DNA of 64,000 nt from Siphonodentalium dalli (GCA_032622095.1 CP136061.1:170877107-170941106), one strand, 5' to 3'. Numbered from the stretch's first letter, positions 28,430 through 38,566 are shown. A program made the numbers and translations. Notes: generated by a model from the sequence alone, not told the origin.

Positions 28430-28727
28430 TTAGTACCAATCGGGGTCGATGTCAGTTTCTCTGGGCGGCCTGTAAGGCGGGGGAGGTGACTGCATTGCGT
28501 AATATTGTCTATGCTCGTTGTAAGGCTGTACCCATGGTTGGTTGTAGGATGTTGGTGACTGCATGCGCGGCATCATGTCGAGGTAGCTTTCATGCGGCCG
28601 CCTGCTGGTGGATGGTCGTGCATCTGAATTGGGTGTCATATTGTCATCATCGGACGTCGAGGTATTTTCGTCCTCAATGTCCGAGTATGGGGGGTAGGTT
28701 CTGACAACTGGTCGACCCTTGTTCCAC
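28430..28727 (-). pseudogene. Gag-like Pro/Gln/Tyr-rich ORF remnant
   Basis: The 69-residue stretch from the ATG at 28,639 is low in complexity (SPPPPYRPPRETDIDPDW) and has no zinc knuckle or recognised domain. The same frame is open upstream to about 28,727. A C-to-A change makes a stop after DPDWY; copy B at 45,720 has a tyrosine codon there and runs on for about 80 more residues ending in an Arg-rich tail (RRARKGRLN). A one-base difference near 28,656 also shifts the upstream frame compared with B. Its place just 5' of the protease suggests element 1 gag or a leader peptide. Nothing in the sequence proves this, and I do not recognise the family. Confidence 0.4.
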
Positions 28728-28739
28728 CGCCATGGTCAA

Positions 28740-29515
28740 GCCTGTAATACTCAAACGGATATTTGTGTGAGGTTTGAGAACAAATGACACAGTCAGTATA
28801 CACAATGGTTCATTTTCCAACTTATCGGTATCGCTTGAGGGTCGTCAGATCGGCCCAATACGAAAATGGAAGTTACAACTAATTATATAGATGGATTGGT
28901 TGACGAACAGTTAAACACAAGATAAGTCGGGGTGATTGATTTCAATCATCAAAACGTATGACTGAATGTCGGGATTTATAGTTCCTATTCAACGCTTGCT
29001 ATAATCATTCTGATGATTATACAACGATAATACCCTGGACATCGTTATGCAACAATTAATATTTGAAATATATGAAATGCCTAAATGTCTATATACATGC
29101 AAATGATTCTGATATCCGCGCAACAATAATTACGGAGGAAATGCGGAATACATTAATATACGATACATAATTAATACTAATCCAAATCCGCCACAGATGT
29201 GGTCAGCCTCTGACGGCTATAATTGGATATACATGTAGGCGTTCCTGAGTGTTGTCCCGGAATAGCTCAGACGGCGTTGGTGCATCCGTCTCCATTGTTT
29301 CGTCTATGGGCTCTTTGAACACGGAATTCGGGATATCCCCAGGTCGCTGGTCTAACTGCTAATTATACATAATGGCTAACCTTGGCAAATGATGTTTAAC
29401 AAATTTCCACCAAAATCGGTGGGTCAAGATAATGAAAATTACTATTGAAGTTTTATAGGGCAAAATACCACCATTCATTGGGGTAATACTTTTTCGTTCA
29501 CTAAGTCAGTCGTGA
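28740..29515. other. AT-rich non-coding segment shared with copy B
   Basis: No ORF or RNA gene seen. AT-rich, with many TATATA-like words. It matches 46,020-46,781 in copy B except for short deletions, such as 11 bp near 28,905 and about 14 bp near 29,410. Possibly the 5' untranslated or LTR part of element 1, but it does not match the 3' LTR at 22,220. Confidence 0.5.
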
Positions 29516-30032
29516 GCATATTTTCGATCGCGCTTGATTTGTGCGGGATTCGCTTAAACGTAGTAACCCTAAGGGTGGCGGTGTGCACGTCGCCGTGGTG
29601 CTCGTTATCTCTCGGCGCGTGATTGTAAAGTTTAAAGGTTTAGTTATTGAATTGCCGCGCGCACGGGCCGTGTTTCATGGGGACGCGCGACCTGTGATCG
29701 ATAGGGGCACGACTACTTATTTCGACTCGGTTTGGGCTACTGGGTTAAATATTACGGAGCCAGGTTAGGTTTAAAGCATATTTTCGATCGCGCTTGATTT
29801 GTGCGGGATTCGCTTAAACGTAGTAACCCTAAGGGTGGCGGTGTGCACGTCGCCGTGGTGCTCGTTATCTCTCGGCGCGTGATTGTAAAGTTTAAAGGTT
29901 TAGTTATTGAATTGCCGCGCGCACGGGCCGTGTTTCATGGGGACGCGCGACCTGTGATCGATAGGGGGACGACTACTTATTTCGACTCGGTTTGGGCCAC
30001 TGGGTTAAATATTACGGAGCCAGGTTAGGTTT
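29516..30032. repeat. 260-bp direct tandem pair, GC-rich
   Basis: Units 29,516-29,775 and 29,776-30,032 both begin GCATATTTTCGATCGCGC and end CCAGGTTAGGTTT. I see two base differences between them. Each unit carries the same 75-residue plus-strand open frame (VHVAVVLVISRRVIVKFKG inside), and both differences are synonymous in it. However, the frame opens only after a TGA and lacks an ATG, so coding is doubtful. A third unit is at 46,782 in copy B. The pair lies between element 2's integrase and the gag-like region, where the 3' end of element 2 would be expected, so it may be element 2 3' sequence. Confidence 0.8.
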
Positions 30033-30085
30033 GCCAATAAGCCAGTTAAGGCTAGGGTCGCATTTCTTCTGTAATGGACCCCAGG

Positions 30086-31356
30086 TCACTGTTTCGAGCA
30101 CTCTATTATTATCGCTGATAGCAGGGCTTGAAACGACGGTTTGCCTATTAAGTTGCTGCTCGCTCCATTCATGAGCTGCTTACACTCGCGTGGGGCCGGT
30201 ACGGGCCTACATTCACGAGGGGTTGATTCAATGGCGGCCACTTCCATTAACTCATCCTCTGAGCTGTCATCACTTGTAAGCGTCTTTGTTATTTTGCGCC
30301 CGTGTCGACGAGGCGCGGGAGCGCGTCGTGCCTTGGCACTCGGCTCTGATCTCTCGTCCGTGGACGAGTCAGGGTTTTGTAGCGGCTCTGAGCGTGCGAG
30401 TCGCGCTTTTCTACGCTGTAAGCGCATCTTAAGCTCGCTTAAAGGGACATCTTCGTCATCGGAGTCCTGGGTTTTAGGAGATTGTCTATCGGGAACACGA
30501 CGTCCCGGTTGTATAACAAGAAGAAGGGGGAGAATTTTGAAGTTTCATTTTTGTTAAATCGGATTGCAGCGAGTGCTTGATTTAAATGGACGTCCCACGT
30601 GTTTGTTTGGTCCGCCACTTTCTTGGATACCACAGTTTTCAAAGTAGAATGAAACCGCTCAACCCGGGCGTTGCTCTGGGGGTCGTAATAGGACGTGGTC
30701 ACGTGATGAATGTTCAGGGCCTTCAGGGTGTCCCTGACCTTGTAATTAATGTTCGCACTGCCGTTATCGGTGATTATTTCTAGGGGCATCCATGTCGCGG
30801 GAATATCTCGTCGATCAAGAGATGAACAACGTTATCGGCTGACTTGTCCTTGACCGGAAACGCTTCTGCCCACCCGCTATATAAGTCCACGAAGCTGATA
30901 ATGTAGCGGGCCTGATAGGTCCAAACAAATTTTGGCAAAAGGGTAGGGGGGCGTGTCCGTTATTTGCATTTTAGGGGATTGTTTTTGCAGAGACCTGACT
31001 TGGCAGGTCACGCACTTGCCAACGTAGCAGTTTAGTTCCTTGTACAGTCTGGGCCAAAAATATTTCGACCTAATCGCATCATGCGTTTTGTCTACTCCCA
31101 CGTGGCCATTATCATCATGGTATTGTTGGATTATGTTGGTTTGAAGATGTGCGGGCACCCAAAGGCGTGGGGTCGGTTCCGCGTCAGCACTCGAGAGGTA
31201 ATAGAGTACCCCCTCAATCATCAAGTGTTTGTCATTCCGGGTGTCCTCGCCTTTGTCGAGGGCATCCAGAACTGACGCAATTTCCGGGTCTTTCTTTTGT
31301 TCCTCAAGCATGTTGAAGCCTGGCTTGTTGAACAGTAGGTTGGTAGGCCTGACCAA
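30086..31356 (-). pseudogene. Element 2 integrase, two frames plus charged tail
   Basis: 31,356-30,877 gives the zinc-binding part (YHDDNGHVGVDKTHDAI, then CVTCQ) and the first catalytic aspartate (ICLDLSGPL). A frameshift near 30,890 follows. The next part of the core (ISFVDLYSGWAEAFPV) is in another frame, and 30,789-30,439 gives the second aspartate (EIITDNGSANI) and the glutamate (NARVERFHSTLK). A further frame, 30,427-30,086, encodes a Lys/Arg-rich then Ser/Asp/Glu-rich tail with no chromodomain. All three catalytic residues survive but not in one frame. Copy B has lost 29,804-31,129, so it retains only the first part. Confidence 0.85.
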
Positions 31357-32852
31357 TTTGAGTTTTATTCGGCAGTTCTTTTGGGGTTACCTCGCAGCTT
31401 GCGAAGTCTTTGGGTTTAAATCGAGACGAATTTAAGGCGGCGATTTCCGCTTGGGTCTCGGCGACGGTAAGGTTATTGTCGTTTATATCTACCTCTACTT
31501 CTGCCTTATCTCGTTCCGTATAAGCATTAGGTGGCGTTCGACTGAGCAGGTCTGCGCAGTGATTATCTGGGCCAGCTATGTACTCAATGTTACAGTTATA
31601 TCCAGTTATGCCCAAAGCCCACTGTTGAATTTTCTTGTTCTGCATGGGGGATTCCAAGATATACTTCAATGGTTTATGATCTGTTTTTATTGTGAAGGTG
31701 GCGTTATGAAGGTAATGGTCCAATCTTTGTAACGCGAAATGAATTGCATATGCCTCTTTCTCCACAGTTGGCCATCGGGTTTGAGTATCACTAAGTTTGT
31801 GTGAGAGATAATAAATTGGTTCTTCAACGCCATCTGAGCCCAACTGGGTCAGACAGGCACCGATGCAAAGGTCGCTTGCATCAGTATACAATGAATAGGG
31901 CGTGGCCGTATTTGGGTAGGCCAGGAGAGGCACTGCCGTCAGATTTTCCTTTAGTTTGTCAAACGAAATTTGGCAAGTTTGGTCCCATTTGAATTTGGCA
32001 TATTTTTTTGTAAGCTGCACCAAAGGTTCAGCGATTTGCGAAAATGAGGGGACAAATCTGCGGTAGTAGTTGCTCATGCCAATGAAGGAACTTACTTCTT
32101 TGACTGATGTTGGGGGTACAAGCGACCGGATGGCCTTGACCTTGTCGGGGTCAGGTCGGACGCCGTCGGTATCAATTATAAAACCCAAATACTGTGTTTC
32201 TTGCTTTAGGAATTGGCACTTTTTTAATTTTAATTTTAGTGTATGTTGGCGAAACTTGTCAAAGACTTTCTGGATATGTTCCAAGTATAATTCTAGGGAC
32301 TCGCTGTAGATGAGGACGTCGTCTAAGTAGGCAATGGCGTAATCACCCATCCCACATAACACCTGGGCCATAAGCTGGGAGAAAACCCCGCCAGCGTTCC
32401 GGAGCCCAAAAGGCATGGAGTTGAATTCAAATAGACCTCGGTGGCAAGCGAATGCCGTCTTTTGCTTGTCCTCCTCTGCGAGGCCACTTTTAAGATCGAT
32501 AGCGGTGAAAACTTTAGACTTTCCAAGAAGTGCCAAAATATCGTCGATAACCGGACATAGGTTTGGTTATGGAATTTAATTGTCTGAAGTCGACGCAAAA
32601 TCGTTTTGTGCCGTCGCGCTTGTCTACGAGGACAATAGGCGCTGAATACGGGCTCGAACTCGGTCTGATAATGTCTGCTTCAAGCATATCATTTATGGCA
32701 ATGTCAACCAACGGTCGTTTATTCAAAGGGGTGCGATACGGGCGAAGTTTTATCGGAGGGTGGTTTCCCGTGTCAATATGCATCTTGACTGTGCTCGTCT
32801 GCGGCAGCTCAGTGTCCTTGTCGGCAAAAATGTCCGAGTTGGACTTCAACAA
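31304..32852 (-). pseudogene. Element 2 RT and RNase H
   Basis: 32,852-32,514 starts RT (LEADIIRPSSSPYSAPIVLV, RFCVDFRQLNSITKP). A small frameshift near 32,560 leads to the 410-residue frame 32,536-31,304. That frame has motif A (VFTAIDLKSG), motif B (SMPFGLRNAGGVF), the catalytic AYLDDVLIYS, thumb, and RNase H with acidic sites in SLYTDASDL, VEKEAYAIHFAL, IKTDHKPL and HCADLLSR. Directly after the motif A DLKSG, about six residues usual in this family before LAEEDKQKTAF are missing, an in-frame 18-bp loss in the palm. The element is dead through this and the frameshifts. Copy B keeps only two pieces of this region. Confidence 0.88.
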
Positions 32853-33698
32853 TTTTATCAGTGTCTCTCGGTATTGCTCTGGTCATGAAACTTCGGCTAA
32901 ATTTAATCTTTTCTCGACGGTAGCGCGCTGACCTAGAGTCGTCTACCCTGTTACGGTCGGCGCGCCTAAGGGCATAGCCATTGTCGCGGTAATTATGGGT
33001 TGTCGGGAACTGGGAGCTTTGCGACAAAGAGTTGATTTTAAGATTGGTTTCGGGGTCACACACTACCATCTTGCCGATCACACTGCCCCGCCGTAGGCGA
33101 AACGTTTTGTTGGTGTTATTGACGAGTAATACCGGGACCTTATTCGTCTTGCCCACCCCAGAAACGGAGCTGCCAATTTCCAGACCGGGTTCTGATGCTA
33201 GGTTGCCTTTTTCGATTTGGTCCACCTCTACTAATGTCGACTTGTAAAGAGAAGCTAAGTGTTTTGATTTTCCCATACATAAAGTTGATGTTTGGGGCTT
33301 TAAACTAACCTTGCTGGTCAATCTCAGCAGGGAAGCTATGTGCGCGTCCGATTCCAAGGGGACGTACACGTCACTGACCTTGAGACATCCCAGGTCATAA
33401 TATAGTCTGAACCCCCGAGAGGTTAACCAGTCATATTCCGGGTCATATCGTTCACCACATAAAATTTATGGGTTAATTTTAGTTTCGCCATCCTGAAGGT
33501 TAGTTCCACGCTACCAAGTACGCCCAGTGACTTCCCATTCACGGAGCTAAGGTTGATGTGTTCCCTAGTTAGTTTTGGTCGGAACTGTAATGCGTCATAG
33601 ACGCGTTTGTGAACCAATGACACTTCCGCGCCACTATCCACTAACGAGCGATATTTATCTTTACCTATTCTAACTAAACATGAGCTGGGGTTTCCCAC
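32809..33698 (-). pseudogene. Element 2 protease and protease-RT spacer
   Basis: 33,698-33,423 carries the aspartic protease active site RSLVDSGAEVSLVHKRVY followed by strand-rich sequence ending at NDMTRNMTG. 33,369-32,809 is the spacer between protease and RT (VLLVNNTNKTFRLRRGSVIG, typical of the pre-RT region in Gypsy pol). The two stretches are in different frames. The 33,369-32,809 frame overlaps the RT frame at its end without joining it. No catalytic residue is visibly lost in the protease itself. Confidence 0.75.
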
Positions 33699-33888
33699 AA
33701 TATTGATACTAAACTTACTCTCATATGTGGCCTCAATGAGAGGATTCCTTAGTTTTTTGCGTATGTGGGCGCGGTCATTAGTCGTGGTGGTTCGTTTAAT
33801 GTCGGATATCTCCGGCTGAGACGCGGTGTATCATGGAATAGGTCACGTGATCGATTCGGCTGATCTCGGCGGATACCCCTAGGTGGCG

Positions 33889-34194
33889 TTACCGGCGCGT
33901 TCCATTGCTTTTGCTTCGAATCTCCGGATTTAGAGGGTCACACACTACCATCTTGCCAAACCCAGCAAGATATATGCCTTCGGTTTTCGGTCTTAAAGGG
34001 GCAGTCACGAGCGAAATGGTCGCCTTGACACGTCCAACATTCGACTGTTCGTGATTTAACCACTGCTTCGACATGCACCTGTCTCGGGCGTGATCGGTGT
34101 TCTCGGGTCGTGTGGTTATCGCGTGCGCGTATATCGCTGGTTGCTCTCGCACGTTTGTTTCTGAAACTATCGATTTCCATTGCTTCTGGTTCAT
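33889..34194 (-). pseudogene. Element 2 nucleocapsid, CCHC zinc knuckle
   Basis: Frame 34,180-33,938 has one retroviral-type knuckle, CWTCQGDHFARDC, a C-x2-C-x4-H-x4-C pattern, in a basic context (RARATSDIRARD, FKTENRR). This is the RNA-binding end of Gag. An overlapping frame of similar length (34,194-33,889) is a shadow. Neither is joined in frame to the capsid part at 34,280-34,739 or to the protease downstream. Confidence 0.75.
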
Positions 34195-34279
34195 TTTCGT
34201 TGTAATTTTCGCGGCCCGTTCGTAGGTTGAATTACACGTCGGATCCCCATTTCCCGCATGGCGATTTCGGCTGCCAATT

Positions 34280-34739
34280 TTAGTGTCTTTGGTGCATCAA
34301 CTTCATTTTCAAACTGTCGCTTCTTAAAGCGTCAATATAAAACCCTACGAGTTGGCCTTCAACTGCGTTGATCCCACCGGGTTGATCTCGGTACGCGACC
34401 GTCGCTATCTCCAAAATTCGTTCGGCTAGCACATGTAAATTTTCGTTGTGTTTTTGCTTAATATTTCTTAGCATCCAAATGGCGAATTGATTGTCATTTA
34501 TCTCGGCAAATCGACTAGATAATTCAGTTTTTGTTTCTTGCCACGTGGCGTTAGGATTCGTGGCCAAATATCTTTGTAAAAAAATCCGAAACGGGGCCCG
34601 CACTACTCTGGAATGCCATATTTGTTTCGTTAGCGCCGGTGAGGATTGCGCATTTTTCTATTGACTTGACCCACCCGTGGTATTTCGCGGGGTCTCCGTC
34701 AAATGACGTCACTACCTGTGTTACCGTAGCCATGGCCAT
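34280..34739 (-). pseudogene. Element 2 gag capsid region, frameshifted
   Basis: Starts at ATG 34,739 (MAMATVTQVVTSFDGDP), the probable authentic Gag start, 178 bp from the primer binding site. FDGDPAKYHGWVKSIEK is the common opening of Gypsy capsid proteins. About residue 48 the frame shifts by one, and the rest is in 34,603-34,280 (FRIFLQRYLATNPNATWQ, ELSSRFAEINDNQFA, NLHVLAERILEIA), the retrotransposon gag core. No part of this is left in copy B. Confidence 0.82.
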
Positions 34740-34916
34740 TGCAGCAATTTGAGAATTGATAGACTCTGTTAATGGGGCGAGAACACCAGCAGATGTAGAT
34801 TTGGGAAGCCATTATGATAATAAACAATTAGACTCACGTTTTGCGAATTTTCCCACACTGTTTCTGTTCACACTGTTCCTCTTCTGGCTTCACGTTGTGT
34901 CTGCGATTAGCGTTCA

Positions 34917-34937
34917 GATCCTGGCTCGAAGGCACCA
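34917..34937 (-). other. Primer binding site of element 2, tRNA-Tyr-like
   Basis: The minus strand, 11 bases after the LTR end, reads TGGTGCCTTCGAGCCAGG. This is close to the complement of the 3' end of animal tRNA-Tyr (TGG, then CCTTCGAGCC), with one extra G after TGGT. It begins with the required TGG. The same sequence borders the LTR at 48,447 in copy B. The tRNA assignment is from memory of the tRNA-Tyr acceptor stem and needs a comparison with the host set. Confidence 0.5.
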
Positions 34938-34948
34938 GTTAAGAGATA

Positions 34949-35413
34949 TGTGCCAATACGGGTACATATAACTCTTAAGGCTATCAGAACGGTTTGATTT
35001 AATTTATTTACAACAAAGTCAATAATGTTCAATCATCGGCATCTGGGTTTCTCCTGGTTGAGTTTATCTTCCTGTTGTCTGCTCGGTTTAGGGTCTTGTT
35101 CTGTCTTCTTAGATTGGGCGTGTCTCTTGTCTTCTACTCGGTTGAGTTCCGGTTGGGCTCGGTTCTCAATTCGTCTGCCTTCAAATACGGAGACGGTATT
35201 ATTCCGGATCGGTTCGCATTTCATGGTACGTCATTTGGGGCGTTCCTAGGTTAACCAGGCGGAGCAGTTTTCCTGTGTGTTCTTCAAACTCTGCTCCCTA
35301 TCCATTACGCTGTGTTAGGTTTCAGTAGCTTTCCCTGGCGAAGTATCTAGTCTCACTAATCCCAAGATCGGTCTGTTTACTCCCCAATTATCCACCTGTG
35401 TATGTGTCGGACA
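34949..35413 (-). mobile_element. 5' LTR of element 2, truncated
   Basis: Same family as the 783-bp solo LTR at 26,199. The internal end (plus strand TGTGCCAATACGGG) is intact and next to the primer binding site. The outer end stops at GTCGGACA(TG), lacking the last ~170 bp, and about 150 bp are also missing near 35,155. The flanking sequence (TCGCTAGAGATTTTAG) is shared with copy B at 49,056, so the truncation predates the duplication. No 3' LTR partner was found downstream of the integrase. Confidence 0.85.
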
Positions 35414-35448
35414 TGTCGCTAGAGATTTTAGAAATAATGGCGGAATCA

Positions 35449-35650
35449 ACTATACTCTGATTCCACTAACTGAGCACGGAATCAACTATATACTGATTCC
35501 ACTAACTGAGCACAGAGCATGCTTTGCATATCCATATGCACTATATATGTTTGTACATAGAGCAGAATCAACTATACACTGGTTCCACTAACTGAGCACA
35601 TAATACGCTATGCATATCCAAATGCACTATATGATTGTACATATACGGAA
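35449..35650. repeat. Short irregular tandem repeats with inverted cores
   Basis: Three copies of a ~36-bp unit (GAATCAACTATA, then CTGATTCC or CTGGTTCC, then ACTAACTGAGCAC) are interleaved with two copies of a ~50-bp AT-rich stretch (TATGCATATCC, ATGCACTATAT). In the second unit GGAATCA and TGATTCC form a 7-bp inverted repeat around ACTATATAC. Copy B enters only the first unit and then leaves homology at 49,107, so this repeat marks the duplication edge. Confidence 0.7.
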
Positions 35651-36300
35651 TTTGGTATCTAGTTACGGATTAGTTCCATACGTATCAGTATGTTATCCTT
35701 TGAAGAACCATACTGAGATACCCGCTGACACCACGGGTCACAAAACGGAAAATGGAGGAACCACAAAAGCAACAGGCCTCAATGAACTCATGAAACTCAT
35801 TGTTATTTGTCAGTTGTGACACGATAACTGCTATACATGTTCACCACATGGCTTGTTTCGGTTGACATTAAATGGATTTTAATGTATTTTCTTCTTATCA
35901 CTGGTGACTTCGAACAACCGACTTTACCACCCTAGGTTTTAATTACCTACCCGGGTTACATCCACACACCGATTGATCAGATATATGTGGTCAAATCGAC
36001 TACTGCGGGAGCTCATAAGTCCAATAGTAATTATTATTTAATTAAATAATAACTGTTACTATGCACCTAAAACTCGGTCTCTCTTGCATATAGAGATACA
36101 TCACCGATAGGACCTCAGTGGTACAGCATTTGCATCGGCTCCATGCAACTGGTGTCAATTAAATTGATAGCCACTCCCACTACTAAGCACCCATCGCCCA
36201 TTGGATCTGAATGTGTGTTGACTTATCCACATATGACACACGGCTCAACTGCAGACTGTCTTCAGTCTTGAGATAGACTCGGCTTTCGACAGACCCTATT
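35651..36300. other. Unassigned DNA with a possible tRNA-like SINE head
   Basis: No convincing ORF. At 36,112-36,135 the plus strand reads GACCTCAGTGGTACAGCATTTG, which resembles the D-arm/A-box of a tRNA (compare CTCAGTGGTAGAGCATTTG). A clear B-box does not follow at the right distance. It may be the head of an old SINE or a coincidence. The rest is AT-rich without recognised features. Confidence 0.3.
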
Positions 36301-36580
36301 CTAATCTTGCCAGCCAACTATGACATGTGGTTCATTCCACATTGTTCTCTCGCTTCGGCGATCGAGGTTTGAGCTGAGGTGATTCCCCCGACAGGGGCGT
36401 TTGTCTGTCGGAGTGGTGTACCCATTCCTCGCATTACAGTACTCTAATGCCGCCAGCCAACTATGACAAGTGGTTATTCCACTTTGTTCTCTCGCTACGG
36501 CGATCGAGGTTTGAGCTGAGCTAATACCCACGACAGGGGCGTTTGTCTGTCTGAGTGGTGTACCCACTCCTCGCATTAGA
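36301..36580. repeat. 143-bp tandem pair
   Basis: Two diverged copies, 36,301-36,443 and 36,444-36,580, share GCCAGCCAACTATGACA, TTGTTCTCTCGCT, CGGCGATCGAGGTTTGAGC, ACAGGGGCGTTTGTCTGT and GAGTGGTGTACCCA. They differ at roughly a dozen positions plus small indels, so this duplication is older than the others in the island. A 136-residue minus-strand open frame spans both but is itself repetitive and matches no family I know. Confidence 0.8.
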
Positions 36581-37705
36581 GCGACTGAGGGGCATAAACA
36601 AAGAACACTGAGTAGCTCGAGCGTTACATCAGAAACAAAAAGAATCGTAGAGCCAAGCAACAACATGAGAAAGTAATATCTCGCTCCAGTTTGTACAACT
36701 CGCCTGAACACAAATTAGATCAGGCTATGGAGTTGATACGGAATTTCTCCCACCACCCTCTATCTAATGATGAGATTATGGTAGCCCGGGTAGGTAAACA
36801 GAACCATGTCTAAGATAAACAGAATTGGTATATTGCAAGACTGAACGTTTTTGAGCGCAGTTTCCTTGCACAATAATCAAGGATATTGACACAGCCGATA
36901 ATCCACTTTATGGGTGTCCAGACACTTATCAAACAGATTCGGGCGTACTCCTTTGTCACAGCAGGGCATTGTCCGATGCCGAGCGCTATGCGATTAGATT
37001 GCGCCTACACATATGGCGTTGAACGAGGGTGACCTAACACTGTAATTGATACCAAATGTCGCTACGATCAAACAAGCTTGATCATGGGACATCTTGACTG
37101 CCATGGCACATCTATGCCGAAATCACAGCCGTGCCATCAAATGCGCATCAATCATAGGAATTTTCCTATGTCTGGCTGTTGGCATATTTTGAGATCCAGC
37201 ACATCAATGCGGTATTAATTGGTTCTTTGATACCCTTACATAATACCCTGGTGCCTATATCGCATATGGCTCCCCAGAATTAATTCTGGCTACCCGAGAT
37301 TACGGTTTAACGCAGACTTAGCCAACCGTGGTTTATTTACATGGGTATCAAACATGTACACCTGCACATCTATACCAAGCTGTCTGCCGCACAAGGTCAA
37401 CAATTGAACCATATCCTTGTTACATATACAGGCACAATGTGCACCAAGGCTGCATGCACTATTCTTCTGTGACGTTAAAGTCGAGCTAGTGTTGAAGTAT
37501 CGGGCCTTCCTCACCTGAATAGCACGAGGCAGCATGTTCGAATGCACTCGCGCTCACTTCCCCTACAGTGTATACAGACCCGATTGACCTGCATCCCTGA
37601 TGAGACGAAGGTCATTAAACATATCTGTCGAAACAATAAATGGACCCATGATAACACTTATGGTTATACATGTTCTGCTCGTTTGAATATTTGCCCTATA
37701 TACGA
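36581..37705. other. Unassigned intergenic DNA
   Basis: No family, RNA gene or mobile element recognised. Only short open frames of up to 85 residues occur, without domain-like content. Base composition is mixed and unlike the GC-rich element C or the satellite. Confidence 0.5.
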
Positions 37706-37885
37706 GCTCAAAGTCCCTGTAATTTGAACATCATATGGCTCCACATCCACCAGTGTTTGAAAAATTGAAATGTAAAAGTTTTGTCTAGGCGACTCCCAGG
37801 CGACTTTATCATAAAATCCCTGTAATTTAAACATCATATGGCTCCACATCCACATGTGTTTGAAAAATTGAAATGCAAAAGTTTT

Positions 37886-38003
37886 GTCTACAGCACCCGA
37901 GATTCCCAGGCGGTCATCCATCCAGGTACTAACCGGACTCGACATTGCTTAACTTAGGTGATAGGTCCAGAACCGGTGTTTTCAACGTGATATGGCGATA
38001 GGC
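37886..38003 (-). rRNA. 5S rRNA-like unit 1
   Basis: The minus-strand sequence follows eukaryotic 5S rRNA: CACGTTGAAAACACCGG, TTAAGCAATGTCGAG, GGTTAGTACCTGGATGG, TGGGAATC and GGTGCTGTAGAC at the 3' end. Several positions differ from a standard 5S (GCCTATCGCC for GTCTACGGCC at the 5' end, GGACCTATCACC for GTCCGATCACC), so it is probably a pseudogene or a diverged variant. Length 118 against about 120 in functional 5S. In the cell 5S RNA is made by Pol III and joins the large ribosomal subunit. Confidence 0.85.
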
Positions 38004-38065
38004 ATAAAATCCCTGCAATTTAAACATATCCACCTGTGTTTGAAAAATTGAAATGCAAACGTTTT

Positions 38066-38184
38066 GTCTACAGCACACGAGTTTCCCCAGGCGGTCACCC
38101 ATCCAGGTACTAACCGGGCTCGAGGTTGCTTAACTTCGGTGATCGGACGAGAACCGATGTTTTCAACGTGATATGGAGATAGGC
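38066..38184 (-). rRNA. 5S rRNA-like unit 2, best preserved core
   Basis: The minus strand has TTCTCGTCCGATCACCGAAG, then TTAAGCAACCTCGAGCCCGG, then TTAGTACCTGGATGGGTGACC, which is close to a full internal control region. The 5' end (GCCTATCTCC) and the 3' arm (GGGGAAACTCGTGTGC) have changes that would weaken helices I and V. Spacer to the previous unit is shortened. Confidence 0.87.
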
Positions 38185-38256
38185 ATAAAATCCCTGCAAT
38201 TTAAACATATGGCTCCACATCCATCTGTGTTTGAAAAATTGAAATGCAAAAGTTTT

Positions 38257-38374
38257 GTCTACAGCACCATTGATTCCCAGGACGTCAGCCAACCATGTAC
38301 TGACCGGGCTGGACGTTGCTTAACTTAGGTGATCGGTCGAGAACCGGTGATTTCAACGTGAAATGGCCGTAAAC
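38257..38374 (-). rRNA. 5S rRNA-like unit 3, degenerate
   Basis: Recognisable by TTTACGGCCATTTCACG at the 5' end, CCGGTTCTCGACCGATCACC and TTAAGCAACGTC. The promoter-bearing core is eroded (CCCGGTCAGTACATGGTTGG in place of CCCGGTTAGTACTTGGATGG), and the 3' part reads GGGAATCAATGGTGCTGTAG. Likely a pseudogene. Confidence 0.85.
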
Positions 38375-38448
38375 ATAAAGTCCCTGTAATTTGAACATCA
38401 TATGGCTCCAAATCCACCAGTGTCTGAAAAATTGAAATGCAAAATTTT

Positions 38449-38566
38449 GTCTACAGCACCCGACATTCACAGGCGGTCACCCATCCAGGTACTAACCGGG
38501 CTCGACGTTGCTTAATTTACGTCATCTGACGAGAACCAGTGGCTTCAACGTGATATGGCCGTAGAC
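38449..38566 (-). rRNA. 5S rRNA-like unit 4
   Basis: Good ends on the minus strand (GTCTACGGCCATATCACG at the start, GGTGCTGTAGAC at the finish) and a good core (AAGCAACGTCGAGCCCGG, TTAGTACCTGGATGGGTGAC). Helix III/loop B region is altered: CGTCAGATGACGTAAATT where 5S normally has CGTCCGATCACCGAAGTT. Function uncertain. Confidence 0.87.

Noticed and set aside
29541-29768. 75-residue plus-strand ORF as a gene
   Set aside because: It begins at GTG directly after a TGA and has no ATG; kept only as a possible trace in the repeat entry.
30086-30427. Chromodomain at the integrase C-terminus of element 2
   Set aside because: The tail is basic then acidic and low in complexity, without the aromatic residues of a chromodomain.
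22220-35465. An infectious retrovirus with an envelope gene
   Set aside because: No env-like ORF, signal peptide or membrane segment follows either integrase; both elements are broken Gypsy-type retrotransposons.
36301-36711. 136-residue minus-strand ORF as a gene
   Set aside because: It spans a DNA tandem duplication and is internally repetitive with no domain.
37290-37547. 85-residue minus-strand ORF (MHSNMLPRAIQVRKARYF)
   Set aside because: No recognisable motif, short, in otherwise non-coding DNA; consistent with chance.
37664-38470. Minus-strand ORFs with repeated KTFAFQFFKH-type peptides
   Set aside because: They are translations of the 5S rRNA-like units and their spacers.
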